Shown here piece after piece: positions 9,972 to 18,013 of a stretch of DNA of 20,776 bases. The stretch comes from Comamonas sp. Its GTDB lineage: Bacteria > Pseudomonadota > Gammaproteobacteria > Burkholderiales > Burkholderiaceae_C. The DNA is taken from the NCBI GenBank assembly GCA_018384835.1, contig JAHAYB010000258.1, positions 1 to 20,776 on the forward strand, written 5' to 3'. Both the position numbers and the translations under genes were made by a program. The stretch's first letter is position 1, and each line of letters opens with the position of its first letter. Below the pieces are notes generated by a model. It made no database searches. It had not been told where the DNA came from and saw nothing but the letters and a program-made list of their open reading frames with translations.

Positions 9972-9999
9972 AAAAAAGGCAGCTTGTGAACAAGCTGCC
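9972..9999 (-). terminator. Rho-independent terminator after the Rid gene
   Basis: On the minus strand a perfect 9-bp stem, GGCAGCTTG/CAAGCTGCC, with a 4-nt loop, is followed directly by TTTTTT (plus 9972-9977). It ends the main catabolic transcript 75 bases past the Rid stop codon and isolates the downstream thioesterase gene. Confidence 0.9.
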
Positions 10000-10073
10000 C
10001 TGGGCAGTAGCGCGGGGCAGCAAGTGTAGCTGCCGCCGCGCTGTGTGCTGGTAGTGCGGGATGCTTTGGAGTG

Positions 10074-10478
10074 TTACGCCTCGTCGGGGATGACGGCGGT
10101 CACTTCAATTTCCACCTTGGCGCGTGCTTCCATCAGGGCGGACACTTCCACACAGGTCATGGCGGGGAAGTTCTTGCCAAACACATCACGGTACACCGTG
10201 CCCAGCTCGCGCAGGCGGCTGTTGTATTCCTCACGGCTGATAACGTACCAAGTCATGCGCACCATGTGCTCAGGCTTGGCACCGGCCTCATCCATGACGG
10301 CTTTGATATTGCGCAGCGTTTGGTGAATTTGCTCAATCAGGTCGTCGGTTTCAAATTCCTGCTGGGCATTCCAGCCCACTTGGCCGCCCACATAAACCTG
10401 TGTGCCGCGTGCAGCAATACCATTGGCATAGCCTTTGGCGGGAGCCCAACCTTCGGGGTGTAAGTGTTTGAATGTCAT
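10074..10478 (-). CDS. Rid (YjgF/YER057c/UK114) family protein, atypical
   Basis: A 134-residue Rid-fold protein, expected to be a homotrimer with ligand sites between subunits. The family pattern is clear: VYVGGQVGW early, QTLRNIKAVMDEAGA in the middle, and a late VEVSAL...AKVEIEVTAV. By eye the position of the catalytic arginine in archetypal RidA (PARSCVEV) is Met107 here (PAMTCVEV), so it is probably not a standard 2-aminoacrylate deaminase. The start codon overlaps the ligase stop codon by four bases (ATGA), tying it to the pathway. A plausible job is hydrolysis of the enamine/imine made once the ring of 2-aminobenzoyl-CoA is reduced; this is inference. Confidence 0.85.
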   Translation of the reverse strand: MTFKHLHPEGWAPAKGYANGIAARGTQVYVGGQVGWNAQQEFETDDLIEQIHQTLRNIKAVMDEAGAKPEHMVRMTWYVISREEYNSRLRELGTVYRDVFGKNFPAMTCVEVSALMEARAKVEIEVTAVIPDEA

Positions 10479-12097
10479 GCAGATTGCCTCAATTTAAAGC
10501 GTTGCAGCTTGCCGGTTTCGGTGCGCGGCAACGCGGTTACGAACTCGATTTCTCGAGGGTACTTGTAAGGGGCGATGGTTTTCTTCACATAGTCTTGCAA
10601 AGTCTCGGCCATCGCCTCGTTGTTGGGGTGGCCAGCCTTGAGTACGACAAAGGCTTTGATAATCATGCCGCGCACTTCATCAGGCTTGCCCACTACGCCG
10701 CATTCAGCCACGGCGGGGTGGGTGAGCAGGCAGTCTTCCACCTCGGGGCCGCCCACGTTGTAGCCCGCCGTCACAATCATGTCGTCATCACGCGCTTGGT
10801 AGAAGAAGTAGCCGTCTTCGTCTTGCGTAAAGGCATCGCCGGGGTGGTTCCAGCCATTGTGGACGTACTGGGTTTGGCGCTCGTCTTCCAGGTAGCGGCA
10901 GCCGGTGGGGCCAATCACGGCCAAGCGGCCTACGGTGCCGCGTGGCACTTCATTGCCTTCGTCATCCACCACTTTGGCTTGGTAGCCGGGCACGGCTTTG
11001 CCAATGGAGCCAGGGCGCACCTCATCGCCTGCGGCTGAGATGTAGATATGCCACATCTCGGTGCCGCCTATGCCGTCCAGCATTTCAATGCCGGTGGCCT
11101 CTTTCCAGAGCTGGCGGGTGGCATCGGGCAGAGCCTCCCCAGCGCTGACGCAGACGCGCAGGCTAGGAATGCCCAGCGCCTTGGCGTAGGGAGCCATCTG
11201 GCGGTAGAAGGTGGGCGCGGTGTAGCAGATGGTGATGCCGTTATCGCGCATTTTGCGCACCATGGTTTCGGGGCCAAAGCGCACATCGGGGTAGTACACC
11301 GAAGCGCCAGCAAACATGGGGTAAATCAACAATCCGCCTGTGCCAAAGGTAAAGGCCAGCGGTGGCGAGCCAGTGACGATATCTTCTGGCGTAGCCTTGA
11401 GGATATGGCGCGGCCAGCCGTTGCAGGCGGCCAGAATATCGCGGTGGGTGGTGATAACCGCCTTGGGCACGCCGGTGGTTCCGCTGGTAAAGGCCAGCAG
11501 CGCAGGGTCATCAGCGCTGGTGGCGCAGCCTGCATATTCGGGGTTGCGGCGGGCGGCGCGTTGCTCCATGCCATCGGGGCGGCTGTCGTCACCAAAGCAC
11601 AGCACGGGTAGGCTGTGTTTGGCATCTTGGGCGGCCAGCACCATATCTTTAAGCAGGTCTGCCTCGCAAATGGCCAGGGCAGGCTGGGCTTTGTCAATGA
11701 TTTTGTCCAGCTCTGGGGCGCGTAGCAGCGGCATGGTGGGCACGACAATCAGCCCGGCCTTCACCCCAGCCAGCCAAGCCATGGCCATGCCAATGGAGTT
11801 GCCGCCGCGCAGCAGCACGCGGTTGCCGGGTTCGAGCTTGAAATCCTTAATCAGCATCTCCGCCATGCGGTTGACCTGTGCCTCTGCCTCAGCATAGGTA
11901 TAGGTCTGGCCGGGCGAGCGCAGCATCAGGTTGTTGCTCCAGCCGTTGGCATGGGCGGCTGCAAACAAATAGCTGACGACGTTGGCCTGGTCAGGGATTT
12001 GCAGCTCCGGCAGGTCGTAGCGAAATTGCGGAAGCTGCTGCGCTGGCGGCATACGCTCATGCACAAAGCGGTCGGTCTGGGCTGAGGGTGCGGGCAT
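10475..12097 (-). CDS. abmG: 2-aminobenzoate (anthranilate)-CoA ligase
   Basis: A 540-residue ANL-family adenylating enzyme that would activate anthranilate with ATP and CoA to 2-aminobenzoyl-CoA, the first step of the aerobic CoA-dependent route. Motifs in order: TSGTTGVPK (204-212, phosphate loop), GIGGTEMWH (342-350), GDAFTQDEDGY (420-430), and PRTETGKLQRF with the catalytic Lys530. A GGAG-type Shine-Dalgarno site precedes the ATG. It overlaps the Rid gene by four bases and follows the acyl-CoA dehydrogenase gene after 73 bases. Substrate choice rests on the company of the monooxygenase/reductase; a benzoate or salicylate ligase is the main alternative. The symbol follows the anthranilate cluster of Azoarcus (Aromatoleum) evansii, from memory. 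Confidence 0.88.
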   Translation of the reverse strand: MPAPSAQTDRFVHERMPPAQQLPQFRYDLPELQIPDQANVVSYLFAAAHANGWSNNLMLRSPGQTYTYAEAEAQVNRMAEMLIKDFKLEPGNRVLLRGGNSIGMAMAWLAGVKAGLIVVPTMPLLRAPELDKIIDKAQPALAICEADLLKDMVLAAQDAKHSLPVLCFGDDSRPDGMEQRAARRNPEYAGCATSADDPALLAFTSGTTGVPKAVITTHRDILAACNGWPRHILKATPEDIVTGSPPLAFTFGTGGLLIYPMFAGASVYYPDVRFGPETMVRKMRDNGITICYTAPTFYRQMAPYAKALGIPSLRVCVSAGEALPDATRQLWKEATGIEMLDGIGGTEMWHIYISAAGDEVRPGSIGKAVPGYQAKVVDDEGNEVPRGTVGRLAVIGPTGCRYLEDERQTQYVHNGWNHPGDAFTQDEDGYFFYQARDDDMIVTAGYNVGGPEVEDCLLTHPAVAECGVVGKPDEVRGMIIKAFVVLKAGHPNNEAMAETLQDYVKKTIAPYKYPREIEFVTALPRTETGKLQRFKLRQSA

Positions 12098-12170
12098 GGG
12101 TTTTGTCTCCTGGGGGTGTTATTGAGTATTAAAAGTCTCCGGCTACGCAATCGGGGCTGATGCTGCAAAG

Positions 12171-13388
12171 TTAGCTGGCGGCCTGCTCCTTGTAGTCCTG
12201 CAACAGGGCTTTGCCGATGATGAATTGCTGCACCTCGGTGGCGCCTTCATAGATGCGCAGGGCACGAATATCGCGGTAGAGCGATTCCACCTTGCTGCCC
12301 ACCATCACGCCCAGGCCACCGTGCATTTGCAAGGCCATATCAATCACGCGCTGGGCGTTTTCGGTGGCGGTCATCTTGGCCATGGCGGCGGCCACGGTGC
12401 GCTCTTGGCGGCTGCCTTGGTTGGTGTCACGCATCCAGGCGGCGCGGTAGGTGAGCAAAGCGCCCGCGTCAATCAACGCGGCCATTTCACCCAGCTTGGC
12501 CTCGGTGAGTTGGAAGTCCGCCAGGGTCTGGCCAAACATCTTGCGCTGGCTGGCATGTGCCATGGCCTCGGCCAGAGCACGGCGTGCCATGCCCAGCGCC
12601 GCACCAGCCACACTGGCGCGAAAGATGTCCAGGGTCTGCATGGCCAGCTTGAAGCCGGCATTGACCGTACCGAGCTGGCGCCCGGCGCTGACGGCGCAGT
12701 CGCTAAAGTGCAGCTCCGACAGCGGATGGGGCGCCATCACCTGAATGTGGCGGCTGCTGTCCAGCCCAGGGGTGTCGCCATCAACAATGAAGGCGCTGAT
12801 GCCACGGCTGCCGCCCTGGGGGTCGGTCTTGGCAAAAACGCAGTAGAAGTCGGCCATGCCGCCGTTGCTAATCCAGGTTTTGCAGCCATTGAGGCGGTAG
12901 CTGCCATCGGCTTGCGCCTGGGCTTGCAACTGCATGGCGGCCACGTCAGAGCCAGCCTCGGGTTCGGACAGGGCGAAGGCGGCAATCTTGCTGCCAGCGG
13001 CCACGTGGGGCAAGTAGGCTTGCTGCTGCTCCGGCGTGCCGCCAATCGAGATAGCGCCGCTGCCCAGCCCCTGCATGGCAAAGGAAAAATCTGCCAGTGG
13101 GGAGTAGAAGGCCAGGGTCTCGCGCAGCAACACCAGGGCGCGTGAATCCAGGGCGGGCAAGGCTCCGCCATGCTCGCCGGGCACGCAGTAGCGCAGCCAG
13201 CCCGCCTGCCCCATGCGGGTTACCCAGTCGCGGCAGGCGCGGCGGTCGTCGCTTTCGTCAATACGCTGGTCGTTCGCCCAGGTGGGCAGTTCAGCGGCAA
13301 TGTGGCGGTGGGCAGCTTCAAAGAAAGGCAGGTTCAGATGGGCGCTGCTGGGGCGCAGCGCCGTCGCTTGCATGACGGCGGCACTCAT
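12171..13388 (-). CDS. Acyl-CoA dehydrogenase
   Basis: A 405-residue FAD enzyme of the acyl-CoA dehydrogenase fold. Visible motifs are AFALSEPEAGSD (137-148), the FAD/substrate loop YRLNGCKTWISNGG (164-177), MFGQTLADFQL (284-294), and the C-terminal RIYEGATEVQQF, whose Glu381 matches the catalytic base of short/medium-chain members. It would introduce a double bond next to the thioester during beta-oxidation of the opened ring, passing electrons to ETF; the exact substrate is unknown. It starts three bases after the crotonase stop codon, so translation is coupled. No ETF gene is visible in the window. Confidence 0.93.
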   Translation of the reverse strand: MSAAVMQATALRPSSAHLNLPFFEAAHRHIAAELPTWANDQRIDESDDRRACRDWVTRMGQAGWLRYCVPGEHGGALPALDSRALVLLRETLAFYSPLADFSFAMQGLGSGAISIGGTPEQQQAYLPHVAAGSKIAAFALSEPEAGSDVAAMQLQAQAQADGSYRLNGCKTWISNGGMADFYCVFAKTDPQGGSRGISAFIVDGDTPGLDSSRHIQVMAPHPLSELHFSDCAVSAGRQLGTVNAGFKLAMQTLDIFRASVAGAALGMARRALAEAMAHASQRKMFGQTLADFQLTEAKLGEMAALIDAGALLTYRAAWMRDTNQGSRQERTVAAAMAKMTATENAQRVIDMALQMHGGLGVMVGSKVESLYRDIRALRIYEGATEVQQFIIGKALLQDYKEQAAS

Positions 13389-13391
13389 GAA

Positions 13392-14249
13392 TCAATCCCC
13401 TTGAAAGGCGGGCTTTTGCTTGGCAGCGAAAGCCTCGTAGGCACGGCGGAAGTCGTTGGTCTGCATGCAGATGGCTTGTGCCTGGGCTTCAGCCTCAATG
13501 GCTTGGTCGATGGTCATGCTCCACTCTTGGTTGAGCATGTTCTTGGTCATGCCGTGGGCAAAAGTGGGGCCACTGGCCAGACGGCGGGCGGTTTCTTGCG
13601 CTTTTTCCAGCAGCTCTTCACTGCTGTAGAGGGCGTTGAAGAAGCCCCAGGCCAAGCCTTCCTGCGCCTTCATGGCGCGGCCTGTGAACAGCAGCTCGCT
13701 GGCGCGGCCTTGGCCAATCATGCGCGGCAGCAAGGCGCACGCGCCCATGTCTGCACCAGCCAGCCCAACGCGGGTGAAGAGGTAGGCGGTTTGCGTGGCC
13801 TCGGTGCCGTAGCGCAGGTCGCAGGCCAGCGCCATCATGGCACCTGCGCCCGCGCATACGCCGTCAATCGCGCCAATGATGGGCTGGGGGCAGCCGCGCA
13901 TGGCTTTGACCAGGTCGCCCGTCATGCGGGTGAACTCCAGCAGCTCGGGCATGGTCATGCGGGTTAGTGGGCCAATGATGTCGTGTACGTCGCCGCCGGA
14001 GCAGAAGTTGCCGCCCTCGCCAGTGACCACAATGGCTTTGACATCGGTGGCGTAGCGCAGGTTGTTGAACAGGTCGCGCATTTCGCCGTAGCTGTCAAAA
14101 GTCAGCGGGTTTTTGCGGTCGGGGCGGTTCAGCATCAGGGTGGCTACACCGTCTTCGCCGCATTGCCAGGAAAAATGCTTGGCCTGGTAGTTGGCGCGGG
14201 GGGCGTATTGGGGTCGCATGGGGTTGGTGTCAGGGATGTAATGTTTCAT
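13392..14249 (-). CDS. Crotonase-fold protein annotated as enoyl-CoA hydratase, atypical active site
   Basis: A 285-residue crotonase. The oxyanion-hole segments are present: [10 protein letters not shown] (81-90) and GVCAGAG (130-136). By eye, however, the two glutamates used by enoyl-CoA hydratase align with Met138 and Val161. An aspartate, Asp167 in GLAGADMGA, is the nearest acidic residue. This argues against simple hydration and allows for a BadI-like ring-opening hydrolase, isomerase or other CoA chemistry. The first 20 or so residues are an extension before the crotonase core. The start overlaps the MarR stop codon by four bases. Confidence 0.85.
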   Translation of the reverse strand: MKHYIPDTNPMRPQYAPRANYQAKHFSWQCGEDGVATLMLNRPDRKNPLTFDSYGEMRDLFNNLRYATDVKAIVVTGEGGNFCSGGDVHDIIGPLTRMTMPELLEFTRMTGDLVKAMRGCPQPIIGAIDGVCAGAGAMMALACDLRYGTEATQTAYLFTRVGLAGADMGACALLPRMIGQGRASELLFTGRAMKAQEGLAWGFFNALYSSEELLEKAQETARRLASGPTFAHGMTKNMLNQEWSMTIDQAIEAEAQAQAICMQTNDFRRAYEAFAAKQKPAFQGD

Positions 14250-14710
14250 ACGGCTTCCAAATAATGGTTTTTAACTTTGCCCAGCAGCGCGTGCAGGGCG
14301 GCGATGTCGCTGGAGGAGAGGCCGGCAAAAGCCTCTACCACCCAGTCTTCTAAAACAGTGGCCATGGCCTGGAATTGCTCGCGCCCCTGCGCCGTCAGGC
14401 ACACGCTAAAGGCGCGGCGGTCGCCTGCAACCGGCATACGCTCTACCAGCCCTTCGGCCTCTAGCTGGTCGGTAATGCCGGTCACGCTGCCGCCGGTGAC
14501 CATCATGCGCTTGGATAGCTCACTCATGCGCAGCCCCTGGGGGGCGCGTTCAAGCTGCGCCATCAGGTCAAAGCGCGGCAAGGTGGTGTCAAAGGTTTGG
14601 CGGATGCGGCTGCGCAAGTCGCGCTCAATCATCTGCGTGCAGGTGAGCAGGCGCAGCCACAGGCGCAGTTCCTCGGGGTGTTCGGCGCGAGCGCGGGCTT
14701 CCAAATCCAT
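14246..14710 (-). CDS. MarR-family transcriptional regulator
   Basis: A 154-residue winged-helix dimer. Residues about 55-110 carry the DNA-binding core: [23 protein letters not shown] is the recognition-helix region, followed by the basic wing around residues 90-100 ([13 protein letters not shown]). MarR proteins that control aromatic catabolism often repress the operon until a CoA-thioester intermediate binds. It lies inside the catabolic operon, overlapping the crotonase by four bases and 41 bases after the dehydrogenase gene, so it would repress its own synthesis. A palindromic candidate site overlaps the predicted operon promoter at 17942-17961. Confidence 0.93.
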   Translation of the reverse strand: MDLEARARAEHPEELRLWLRLLTCTQMIERDLRSRIRQTFDTTLPRFDLMAQLERAPQGLRMSELSKRMMVTGGSVTGITDQLEAEGLVERMPVAGDRRAFSVCLTAQGREQFQAMATVLEDWVVEAFAGLSSSDIAALHALLGKVKNHYLEAV

Positions 14711-14751
14711 GATGGTGTGCTTTCAATCAGCGAAGGGAGAGAGGGGGCGCA

Positions 14752-15555
14752 TTACATGACCTCCCCCCCGCTGACAGAAAGGGCTTGGCCGGTGACCGAG
14801 CCAGCACTGGGCTGGCACAGCCACAGCACGGCAGAGGCCACTTCGGCGGGCTGAATCAGGCGCTTTTGCGGGTTGCCAGCGGCCAAGTCTGCACGCGCCT
14901 GTTCGGGGCTGCGTCCGGTTTTGGCCACGATGTTAGCAACGCTGTCGGCCAATAAATCGGTTTCGGTGTAACCGGGGCACACCGCATTCACGGTAATGCC
15001 CTTGGTGGCCAGCTCCAGCGCCAGGGCGCGGGTCAAACCCAGCACACCATGCTTGGCCGCGCAGTAGGCGCTGACGTAGGCATAACCGCGCAAGGCCGCC
15101 GTGCTGGCGACGTTGATGATGCGGCCTGCTTTTTTCTCCAGCATGTCGGGCAAGGCTTGCTGACTGCACAGCCAAGCGCCGCTGAGGTTGACGGCCAGCA
15201 TTTGCTGCCACAGGGCGTAGTCGGTTTTGAGCACCGGCGCACTGAGCGCCTGCCCCGCGTTGTTGACCAGAATATCCAGCCCACCAAAGCGCTGGCGGGC
15301 GCTGGCAAAGGCCGCAGCCACGGCAGCCTCATCGGCCACATCAGCGGCCACGGCGTGCAGGCGCTGGGCGGCCTCGGGGCTGCCTGCCAGCGCCAGCAGG
15401 GCGGCCTCATCCAGCAGCTTGCGCCCTAGTACGGTGACCTTGGCTCCGGCTTGCAGCAGGTGCTCGGTCACGGCGCGGCCAATGCCTCGGCCGCCGCCGG
15501 TGACCAGGGCGTGCTGCCCTTGCAGGGTATTAGTAGCGGTGGTATTGCTTGCCAC
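14752..15555 (-). CDS. Short-chain dehydrogenase/reductase
   Basis: A 267-residue classical SDR. Nucleotide-binding TGGGRGIG (19-26), NNAG (98-101), catalytic Ser151 and Tyr164-x3-Lys168 (YCAAK) are all present. The C-terminal [13 protein letters not shown] is the usual end. In this operon it most likely oxidises a 3-hydroxyacyl-CoA or a ring hydroxyl with NAD(P)+, or reduces the matching ketone; direction and substrate cannot be read. It starts three bases after the stop codon of the monooxygenase/reductase gene. Confidence 0.93.
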   Translation of the reverse strand: MASNTTATNTLQGQHALVTGGGRGIGRAVTEHLLQAGAKVTVLGRKLLDEAALLALAGSPEAAQRLHAVAADVADEAAVAAAFASARQRFGGLDILVNNAGQALSAPVLKTDYALWQQMLAVNLSGAWLCSQQALPDMLEKKAGRIINVASTAALRGYAYVSAYCAAKHGVLGLTRALALELATKGITVNAVCPGYTETDLLADSVANIVAKTGRSPEQARADLAAGNPQKRLIQPAEVASAVLWLCQPSAGSVTGQALSVSGGEVM

Positions 15556-15558
15556 GGC

Positions 15559-17907
15559 TTAACCCTTGAGCTGGTTGGCCTGCGCCGCCTGTGCCTGGGC
15601 ACGGGCAAAGTTGGCTTCCATCTGGCTCTTGCCGTGGAAATAGGGGCGGGGCCAAGCGATGTCGGTGTAGCCAATGCGAGCCGCTTCAGACAGCGTCCAC
15701 GCGGGGTTGGCCAGGTGGGGGCGAGCCACAGCGCACAGGTCAGCACGGCCAGCGGCGATGATGCTGTTAACGTGGTCAGCCTCGCTGATGGCACCCACGG
15801 CAATGGTGGGAATGCCTGCCTCTTGGCGGATGCGGTCGGCAAACGGGGTTTGCCACATGCGGCCAAAAGTGGGCTTTTCCTCCTTGCTGACCTGGCCGCT
15901 GGAGCAGTCAATCATGTCTGCACCGGCTGCCTTGAAGGCTTTGGCAATTTCTACCGCGTCTTCGGGGGTGATGCCGCCTTCCACCCAGTCGTGGGCAGAG
16001 ATACGCACCGACATAGGCTTGTCCTGCGGCCACACGGCACGCATGGCGGTAAAGACTTCCAGCGGGAAGCGCAGGCGGTTTTCCAAGCTGCCGCCGTATT
16101 CATCCGTGCGCTTATTGGTCAGCGGCGAGATGAAAGAAGACAGCAGATAGCCGTGGGCGCAGTGCAGCTCCAGCCAGTCCACGCCAATATCGGCAGCGTC
16201 CTGGGCGGCTTTGACAAATTGCTGCTTGAGCACCTCCATCTCGGCCTTGTCCAGCGCCTTGGCAGTTTGGCTGACACCGGGAATGTATTGCTGCTCAGAG
16301 GCGGCCACAATCGGCCAGTTGGCAGAGGCTGGCTCTAGCGGCAAGTCGGTGCCATCCCAAGCCAGGCGGGTAGAGGCTTTAGGCCCCGCGTGGCCAATTT
16401 GCAGGGCAAACTTGGCATCGGTGTTCTGGTGAATCCAGTCGGTAATGCGCTTCCAGGCGGCTTTTTGCTCGGCGGTGTAGATGCCGGGGCAGCCGGGGGT
16501 GATGCGGCCTTCGGGGTTGATGCAGGTCATCTCTGCCATCACCAAAGCTGCGCCGCCTTGGGCACGTGCGCCCAGGTGAACCAGGTGGTAGTCGCCGGGC
16601 AGGCCATCCACGCAGGAGTATTGCGCCATGGGCGAAACCATCACGCGGTTTTTCAGCGTCAGGCCGCGCACCTTGTAGGGGGTGAACATGGGGGGCGGTG
16701 GTGTGGCATCGGCAGCCACGTTGACACCGGCTTGCTGGGCAAACCAGCGTTCGTAGCCTTCCAGCCAATCCTTGTCGCGCAGGCGCAGGTTCTCGTGGCT
16801 GATGCGCTGGCTGCGCGTCAGCATGGAGTACATGAACTGCTCTGGCGTCAACTGGTCGCAGTAGCGCACGCCGCAGACCTCGAACCACTCCATGGCGTTC
16901 CAGGCGGCATTTTGCAGGCGCAGGGCTTCCACGCTGCGCACGGCTTGGTAGGTGGTGAGCACTTCTTCGATTTTGTCAGGGCTATCGCCCAGCAGTTGGA
17001 ACTGGCGCGTTAGCTCAATCGCATCTTCCAGCGCCAGCTTGGTGCCCGAGCCAATGGCAAAGTGGGCCGTATGCACGGCATCGCCCATCAGCACGACGTG
17101 GGCGTTGTTGTCGTTCTTGAACCACCACTGGTCGCATTTGACGCGGGTGAAATTAATCCAGGCCGAGCCACGCAGGTGGCGGGCGTTGGTCATCAGCTTG
17201 GCACCCTTGAGGTTGTTGGCAAACAGTTTTTCGCAGAAGGCAATGGATTCTTCCTGGTTCATCTTGTCCAGGCCATGCGCTTCCCAAACATGCTCAGGGC
17301 ACTCGACGATGAAGGTGGAGGTCTCTTCATCAAACTTGTAGATATGCGCCTGGAACCAGCCGTGCTCGGTTTTCTCGAAGGCGAAGGTAAACGCGTCGTA
17401 CAGGCGGTCAGTGCCCAGCCAGATAAAGCGGTTGGGGCGCAGCACCAGCTCAGGCTGGAACTTGTCTTGGTGCAGGGTGCGGATTTTGGAGTTGATGCCG
17501 TCGCTGGCAATGATGAGGTCGGCATCGGCAAACTCAGCGTCAGAATCCACGTCTTGCTCAAACACCAGCTTTACGCCCAGCTCTTGACAACGGTCTTGCA
17601 GGATGTTGAGCATCTTCTTGCGGCCAATGCCGACAAAGCCGTGGCCGCCAGAGCGAATGGTCTGGCCTTTGAACTCCAGGTCAATATCGTCCCAGTGGTT
17701 AAAGGCTTGCTGAATGGCATCGGCGGTGGGGGCATCCCAATCGCGCATGTTGTCCATCGTTGCATCAGAGAACACCACCCCCCAGCCAAAGGTGTCGTAG
17801 GGGCGGTTGCGCTCCACCACGGTAATGTCGTGCTCCGGGTTGTGCTGCTTCATCAGCACCCCGAAATACAGTCCAGCAGCGCCGCCGCCAATACATACGA
17901 TTTTCAT
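15559..17907 (-). CDS. abmA: 2-aminobenzoyl-CoA monooxygenase/reductase, two-domain flavoenzyme
   Basis: A 782-residue fusion. The N-terminal part (about 1-390) is an FAD aromatic hydroxylase: IGGGAAG (6-12), ASDGINS (134-140) and GDAVHTAH (275-282). After a proline linker (PPPP at 403-406) comes an old-yellow-enzyme-like FMN reductase barrel, with LQIGHAGPK (502-510) and [19 protein letters not shown] (582-600). This matches the enzyme that hydroxylates 2-aminobenzoyl-CoA at C5 and then reduces the ring without oxygenolytic cleavage. Some homologues are annotated salicylyl-CoA 5-hydroxylase; the adjoining ligase favours aminobenzoyl-CoA. It lies first in the catabolic operon behind a predicted promoter. 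The symbol is from memory of the Azoarcus evansii cluster. Confidence 0.92.
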   Translation of the reverse strand: MKIVCIGGGAAGLYFGVLMKQHNPEHDITVVERNRPYDTFGWGVVFSDATMDNMRDWDAPTADAIQQAFNHWDDIDLEFKGQTIRSGGHGFVGIGRKKMLNILQDRCQELGVKLVFEQDVDSDAEFADADLIIASDGINSKIRTLHQDKFQPELVLRPNRFIWLGTDRLYDAFTFAFEKTEHGWFQAHIYKFDEETSTFIVECPEHVWEAHGLDKMNQEESIAFCEKLFANNLKGAKLMTNARHLRGSAWINFTRVKCDQWWFKNDNNAHVVLMGDAVHTAHFAIGSGTKLALEDAIELTRQFQLLGDSPDKIEEVLTTYQAVRSVEALRLQNAAWNAMEWFEVCGVRYCDQLTPEQFMYSMLTRSQRISHENLRLRDKDWLEGYERWFAQQAGVNVAADATPPPPMFTPYKVRGLTLKNRVMVSPMAQYSCVDGLPGDYHLVHLGARAQGGAALVMAEMTCINPEGRITPGCPGIYTAEQKAAWKRITDWIHQNTDAKFALQIGHAGPKASTRLAWDGTDLPLEPASANWPIVAASEQQYIPGVSQTAKALDKAEMEVLKQQFVKAAQDAADIGVDWLELHCAHGYLLSSFISPLTNKRTDEYGGSLENRLRFPLEVFTAMRAVWPQDKPMSVRISAHDWVEGGITPEDAVEIAKAFKAAGADMIDCSSGQVSKEEKPTFGRMWQTPFADRIRQEAGIPTIAVGAISEADHVNSIIAAGRADLCAVARPHLANPAWTLSEAARIGYTDIAWPRPYFHGKSQMEANFARAQAQAAQANQLKG

Positions 17908-17941
17908 GCCAGTCTCCGTTTCAAAAATTGTTGAGGCAAGA

Positions 17942-17961
17942 ATAGTTTAGTTCTAAAGAAT
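17942..17961. promoter_or_regulatory. Palindromic operator candidate on the catabolic operon promoter
   Basis: TTTAG-TT-CTAAA (17946-17957) is an inverted repeat, and the outermost AT pairs (17942-17943 and 17960-17961) also match, giving 14 of 20 symmetric positions. It overlaps the predicted -10 box and spacer, the expected place for repression by the MarR protein encoded in the operon. A related TTTAGTCTTAAA lies upstream of the AraC gene at 19081-19092. Which regulator binds is inference. Confidence 0.5.
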
Positions 17962-17971
17962 AAAACTGCAA
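17944..17971 (-). promoter_or_regulatory. Predicted promoter of the 2-aminobenzoyl-CoA operon
   Basis: On the minus strand: TTGCAG (plus 17966-17971), a 16-base spacer, and TAAACT (plus 17944-17949), about 37 bases before the monooxygenase/reductase ATG. Both boxes are imperfect, as is usual for regulated promoters. The surrounding 100 bases are much more AT-rich than the genes. ACGGAGAC forms the Shine-Dalgarno site. Confidence 0.5.
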
Positions 17972-18013
17972 GGGCTTTTTGAAAAGAAATAACAGGGGGT
18001 TTCCCTAGGAACC

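Noticed and set aside
12225..13145. Open frame of 306 codons opposite the acyl-CoA dehydrogenase gene
   Set aside because: The dehydrogenase reading has all family motifs; the antisense translation is His/Gly/Ala-rich with none.
15451..16338. Open frame of 295 codons opposite the dehydrogenase and monooxygenase/reductase genes
   Set aside because: It crosses two well-supported genes on the other strand and shows no domain signature.
17062..17934. Open frame of 290 codons opposite the start of the monooxygenase/reductase gene
   Set aside because: It covers the FAD-binding coding region and the operon promoter on the opposite strand; composition is that of a shadow frame.
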